This document shows positions 59,205 through 64,000 of a DNA stretch of 64,000 nucleotides, piece after piece. Each line of letters starts with the position of its first letter. Positions within the stretch are counted from its first letter, which is position 1. A program made the position numbers and the translations under genes. Source of the stretch: Batillaria attramentaria (Eukaryota; Mollusca; Gastropoda; Batillariidae); the NCBI GenBank assembly GCA_018292915.2, contig JACVVK020000034.1:23501-87500 (forward strand), given 5' to 3'. The notes beneath the pieces are model-generated. The model was not told the DNA's origin. It did not search any database and saw only the letters and a program-made list of their open reading frames with translations.

Positions 59205-60519
59205 TATTACAACACCTTTATTTCCACGCAAGTAGCAAATTGTACATACCAAATATTTTAAAAGCCGTGACGGTTACAAATCAACAATCATCAAATGAGT
59301 CAATTACAAACACGGCTGTATAAGAAAACGTATGAAAAAAAAAATCAGTTTGACTTGACAAAAAGCATTCCTGTCTCAGTTCCCATGCCACCGCGTGCAA
59401 AGAGCACCTGGAACGTAGTGTACATGTGGAACAGATGTAAATCTGTCACGGTCTCTCCTTCACTCTGCTGCACCATAGCGATACAACAATGTGGCCTTTC
59501 ACTGACAAACACAGGCTAATATCATTTTTTTTTTATTACATACATTGTTTTGTACATTTACTAATACCCGACTGGTATAGGCTCTTGGTTTATGCAATAA
59601 AGACAGTACGATGGGCTGATTGAACTCCCCCTTCTCCCCCCCCCCCTCCTCCTCCCCCCCCCCACCCCCATCCCCCCCCCCCTCTTTTGACTACCCGTTG
59701 CCCGTTTAACTCCATTCTGCCCAGTCTGTCACTCGTATTAAAGAAATGCTGTACGACACAAAATAAACATAGGAGGAGCCTTTAGCTCTCCGTTGGTATA
59801 GTTCGCCCCACAGGGCCATTTACACCTCGTGAAATTGTACCACGGTCGAGGTTTTTTTTCTGCATAGCGAGTGCCTGCACCATCACCACGAGGAAATCTC
59901 AACCTCAAACATAACCCTAACCCTTATCATGGGGGGGAAGGGGGGGGGGGCATACTAAACTAACTGAGCGTGCCTGCGCCTACAACCCTACTAAGGCCAT
60001 ACGCGGCGAACTATACTGCGCATTGTTCGGCTATACCCAGAGAACTCCAAAAATAAAATCTCTATTTGTCTGCTATCGATTGGATTCTCAGAAACGGAAT
60101 GGCATGACAGAGGCAACTACAGTAACAGCCACGCAGCGCAAAGTTAATGTTCACGCGCACCAGAAAACCTGGAAACGACAGGGGATATAAATGTACACAT
60201 TCGCTGTTTTCCTTAGAATCAAGAGGCTTTGAAAAGAAACGAAGAAACACACTGGTAACAGTAGTAGTAATAGTACAATGCTCATGTACTGATAGTATAA
60301 TCAAATTGTAAATACGGAAACATGAAGAAATATGCAACGTTGTGCATAATGGAGTAAAAACAACCTCATTACCACGGCATCAGTCGCTAATAGAAACACT
60401 AATAAAAATGTACACAAACACACGAACATGATTTAATATATGCAAGTCAATGGACTCGACGGATAATTCTTTTTTAACTTGATAAAGAGACATGTACTGA
60501 TTTCGCGCGCGCGCGCGAG

Positions 60520-60591
<72 letters not shown>

Positions 60592-61427
60592 GGCAATTTA
60601 ACTTTGATGATGTGAATCAATGCTTGGAAAAACGAAATACACGGGGATAATTCACACGATTATTCCCCGAAAGCAGAATCAAAACACATTAAAATTATAC
60701 TCTCAACCTCAAACCCATCCGTCTGCTCTCCACGACACGTCAATCATTCATCTTAACCCTTTCAGCGCCACGTAACCACAAAGGGTTATCCACGACAACA
60801 ACCAACAGCTTCACAGTTGCCCAAAGACAACAAGGCAAGGGGAATAATCACATATCAGCGTGAAAAGGTACCCCGCCGAGTAGGCAAAAAAACAACAACA
60901 ACAAACAAAAACAAGAACGTACTTCTTTAAAATGCTGCAATATTGAATGGCCGTTTTATATGGTCATTTTTCAAACTCCGTGTTTTTCTCTTACAAAACA
61001 TTGACTCATTTACTCATAAAATCAAAATTAAAAATCAATGAATGACATTTTCTGTAGACAAGATTGACCTCTATCAAATTTTTTGTCTGTTTGTTTGTTT
61101 GTTTGGCTGTTTTTTTTTTGTTTTTTTTTGTCGCTTGTCATTTAGAAAACAGCAACAGTTAGTACAGTTGTACAGGCTTCTCACCTCCGAGTGAAAAACA
61201 ACAAAAACAACAACAACAAAACCATGAGAAAGCCGACAGGATCTTCCTTCACGTCAGTTAATGGCCTCACTAAACAACGCGAAAATACCCCCCACAACGG
61301 AGGGGGGAAAAAAAAAAGAAATAAAAAAGAGCAGCCAATCGCTGCAGTTCATGTTCCAGGCGGTGACGTCACAGGACGTTGAAGCACTGTGACGGTCGTT
61401 CGCTGTGGAGTCAGACGAGCGCTGAAG
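59205..61427 (-). other. possible long 3' UTR of the acidic-protein gene
   Basis: Minus-strand AATAAA (TTTATT at about 59217-59222) is the first strong signal after the stop at 61428. If used, the 3' UTR is 2.2 kb and includes the (CG)n/(CA)n tract at 60505-60588 and poly-C at 59637-59682. No other gene is seen here. A nearer unrecognised signal is possible. Confidence 0.3.
60505..60588. repeat. (CG)n-(CA)n microsatellite
   Basis: A short CGCG block followed by about 32 CA units. Confidence 0.97.
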
Positions 61428-63505
61428 TTACTGTCCGTAGAAGCAGCTGGAGGCGTCAAAGAACTGGACCAGGTAGTTCTGGTGGATGGCCGTGGACTCC
61501 ACCTGTATGCCTGACAGCGGGATGGGCAGCTTGGCGTCAGCACGGCACGTCTGGCCCGTGTACACGTGGATCCGCATCATGTCGTCCAGGAAGTTGCCGT
61601 TGTCCGCCTCCCCGCCCACCACGATGACGTCAGACTTGCGCACGAACACGCCGAAGTCGCGTCGCGGTTCCATGGTGGCGATACGCCTGATGCTCAGCAC
61701 GCAGTCCGCTGTGGGCAGCTCGTCATCGTCGAGAAGCTCTTCGTGGGGGATGTCTTCCTGGGATTCTCCATCCTTCTGCTGCTGCGCCTGGCCCTCCTCT
61801 GCGTGTCTGTCCTCCTGGCGTCTGTCCTCTGCGTGTCTGTCTTCTTCGGGTCGGTCCTCTTCATCCAAGTCTTGCCTCTTCAGGCCGTCTTCTTTCTCGT
61901 CTCCATCTTCCTTCTCTTCCTCCGACTCCTCCCTCTCCAACTCCTTTTCCAGGTCTTCTTCCTCCAGTTCTTCCTTCGCGTCGTCTGCCCTCTCAAGCAT
62001 GCTCTGCTTGTCCTTTCCGAGGTCATCAAAATCATCGTCGCTCTCAACGTCATCTTGGTTTTTGTCTGTGTTTTCATCTCCGGTCACCTCGGCGTCGTAT
62101 TTCTCTACTTCTGCCGTGGCCTTCGCGGACGTCTTGCCGACCTACATAAAGTATATAAAGCAGACTTATTTTCTCTGAGTCCAGCTGTACTGATCGGGGT
62201 AAAGGTCAAAGAAGCGCACACTGCCCTAAGGAACCCTTGACTGACTTAGTAATTGTTGTGTTTTGTTGGGTTATTACGGGAACGAAAAGGGTAAGTGGAA
62301 GCTGCAAGGGAGAGAACTGTGCATGATTGGGAAGAGTGACACGTCATGACTCTTTCATTTTTTCTCTGTGCTTTCTCAGTAGATCTAATGATCACAGTGT
62401 TCTCCCTGGCAGCACCCACGTACCTATTCAGTTCCCTCTGAGTGGTACTTTTCACAGCTACAATCACTACTTACTTTTTTTCTTTTTTACCTATCAAGTC
62501 AGTCTGGGGTTATGCACCAGTGCCCCCCCCCCCCCCCAAAAAAAAAAAAAAAAACCCAAAAAAAAACACAAGACCAGAATCATAATTATGTCTGTATGGA
62601 TTTAAATTTGCCTTAGTGGAAGTGTTTGCACTTCGATTTAACTCGTGTTTGCTGCAGTAAGACCCGTCAAGGAACCGTTAATCTTGCCTGATTTTAGCAT
62701 ACTACAGGGCCCAAACCGAAAAAAAGTCAGACATGTGGGATACTCGAGCGCGGTACGAAATGTGTTAAGACTAGAGTAGACTGACCATGCTGCTGCCCAG
62801 GATGAGGCTGGTGTTTGCGGACTCTGCACCCGCTTTCTTCTTGCCCTTGCTGACGTCACTAACCCCGCGGTCCGCGTCGACCTTGCCCTTGGGCAGCATG
62901 GGCCACACTGCCTCCACTTTGTCTCCCCTTTCCCCGCCGGCTTTGCTGAACTTCTGCAATGACAACAGATATTCACAGCCCGCGCTCACGGTAGAACTTA
63001 CAATGATACTCTTCTTCGGAACTGTTCAAGCCAGACATAAATATTTGGATGGTCACCTACCCCAATTTATATCGACCGGGATGAAAAAGATGGGTGGGTG
63101 GGTGTTTGGGGGTTTAACACCCTTTTCCACCACCTATGAGTGATATCGAAGACGGGGCAACGAGAAAAAGGCCAGCACAAATATCTGGCCCACACTGGGA
63201 TTCGAACTCACGATCCGCCGGGACGAAAAGGCATAATGCAATTCCAATGCGCCTCACGAACATCCCCCCCCCCCCCCCCCCCCCCCGCTTTCCGCGCCAG
63301 TGGTTAGGTACTCGTTTTTGATGAATTTCTCATCCTTCTTCGGTTTACTGCTGAACTTCACCTCCTCTGTGCCCGACTTGGGGACGCCTGACAGGTCGGA
63401 CAGGAAGTCCAGGGAAGACAGCGAATCGTCGTCACGGTGACCCGCTTCCTGACTGTCCTGGTGGGCGAAGGTCACGCGGCGACCCCGGGAGGCGTCCTCG
63501 CGCAT
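61428..63505 (-). CDS. unrecognised acidic protein with kelch-like C-terminus (3' part)
   Basis: Three likely exons on the minus strand: 63505 to about 63312 (CAG acceptor; RRVTFAHQDSQEAGH, SLSSLDFLSDLSG), about 62954-62788 (KAGGERGDKVEAVWPM, SANTSLILGSSM) and 62141-61428 (TAG acceptor, stop TAA at 61428). The last exon encodes VGKTSAKATAEVEKYDAEV, a long Glu/Asp/Lys-rich low-complexity stretch with HAEDRRQEDRHAEE repeats, then RRIATMEPRRDFGVFVRKSD, VIVVGGEADNGNFLDDMMRI and the end DASSCFYGQ. The M-x-x-R...VVGGE pattern resembles one kelch blade, so the protein may end in an incomplete or diverged propeller. I could not name the family. The donor near 63312 and acceptor near 62949 are uncertain in phase. 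The gene continues beyond the window or has further exons past 63.5 kb. Confidence 0.6.
63088..63217 (-). mobile_element. SINE family A copy 6, head truncated
   Basis: In the intron between the first two exons of the acidic-protein gene. The duplication CCGGGAYGAAAA (63076-63087, 63218-63229) has one mismatch. The copy stops just past the B box. Confidence 0.88.
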
Positions 63506-64000
63506 CTGGTTGGAGTACAGGACACGTCAAGTAAATTCACGGTATGACGCGTGTCATTTACAAGTAACCTAACACGGCCATTAGTGTTACGCATTAAACT
63601 CACACGTTAGGTTAGCACCACACGAAGACCCATCTCATGAGCGCATCAAACCATTACAACGCACCTCTCTCTCTCTCTCTCTCTCTTGTGTTGTTGTTGT
63701 TTTATTTTGTGTTCTTGTTTTGTTTTGATTTTCGTCTTTCGTAATGGTGGCAGTTGTGATGGCTTTTGGTATTTCTGTGCCATTTCCTTCAATTCCCCCT
63801 TCCCCATCCACACTCTAAGCGCAGTGAGCACTCAGTTGTGTGTAGCGGTGCGCCATGCCATGTCACCACCATCATCATCAGCAGCGTCAACAGCAGCAGC
63901 ATATCATCACCAGCGGCTGTTTGAACCTTGTTTTGAGTTACCTCAGCCACTTGTTTTACAATAGACAGCCATGACACCAGTGTGAACAAACCCATACGCC
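63506..64000. other. probable intron or upstream sequence; (CT)n tract
   Basis: (CT)n at 63665-63686 and (CAT/CAG)n-like runs at about 63868-63903. No exon could be supported. Confidence 0.4.

Noticed and set aside
59921..59935. CCCTAACCC telomere-like string
   Set aside because: Fewer than three units; chance occurrence.
60754..60790. TTAACCCTTT...AAAGGGTTA short inverted ends
   Set aside because: Looks like piggyBac-type ends, but only 37 bp and one TTAA is missing; too weak to call.
61486..62240. Ser-rich and Leu-rich plus-strand frames opposite the acidic exon
   Set aside because: Antisense translation of Glu/Asp codon runs; the minus strand has splice sites and a sensible C-terminus.

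Overview
This is eukaryotic DNA: intron-rich genes with GT-AG splice sites, AATAAA signals, tRNA-derived SINEs, a LINE, several DNA transposons and very long (CA)n microsatellites. Gene content and repeat style suggest a lophotrochozoan, most likely a marine gastropod mollusc. That is an inference, because no species-diagnostic locus is present.

Layout. (1) 1-15.5 kb, + strand: 16 exons of the ciliary outer-dynein-arm docking protein ODAD2 (ARMC4). It reads in one continuous frame of about 935 residues to its stop and 3' UTR; the N-terminal end lies upstream of the window. Its 4.7-kb fourth intron carries a 247-bp MITE and a 3.7-kb terminal-inverted-repeat (TIR) element with a decayed transposon-type gene. 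(2) 16.4-31.2 kb, - strand: a complete seven-exon CD63-like tetraspanin (232 aa), convergent with ODAD2. Its 7.5-kb fifth intron holds a dead Tc1/mariner copy and a 5.4-kb TIR element with a small spliced gene on the opposite strand. Its first intron holds a LINE 3' fragment and a perfect 92-bp TTAA-ended palindrome. (3) 31.3-33.5 kb: GC-rich, CpG-rich sequence dominated by ACTG/CAGT words. (4) 33.56-37.60 kb: a nested insertion in which a SINE is split by a full-length RTE-type LINE and by a hAT-type MITE; target-site duplications of all three are visible. The LINE begins with a sequence that folds like an HDV-type self-cleaving ribozyme. (5) 37.6-61 kb: no convincing host gene; microsatellites, SINEs of three families, MITEs, three tandem arrays and an inverted segmental duplication. 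(6) 61.4-64 kb, - strand: the 3' part of an unrecognised gene encoding a very acidic protein with a kelch-like last segment.

The most interesting signals are the ribozyme-headed LINE with its resolved insertion history, and a set of TIR elements that all sit at ATATAT sites. The two large ones carry clustered subterminal motifs and pieces of what may be one transposon protein family.
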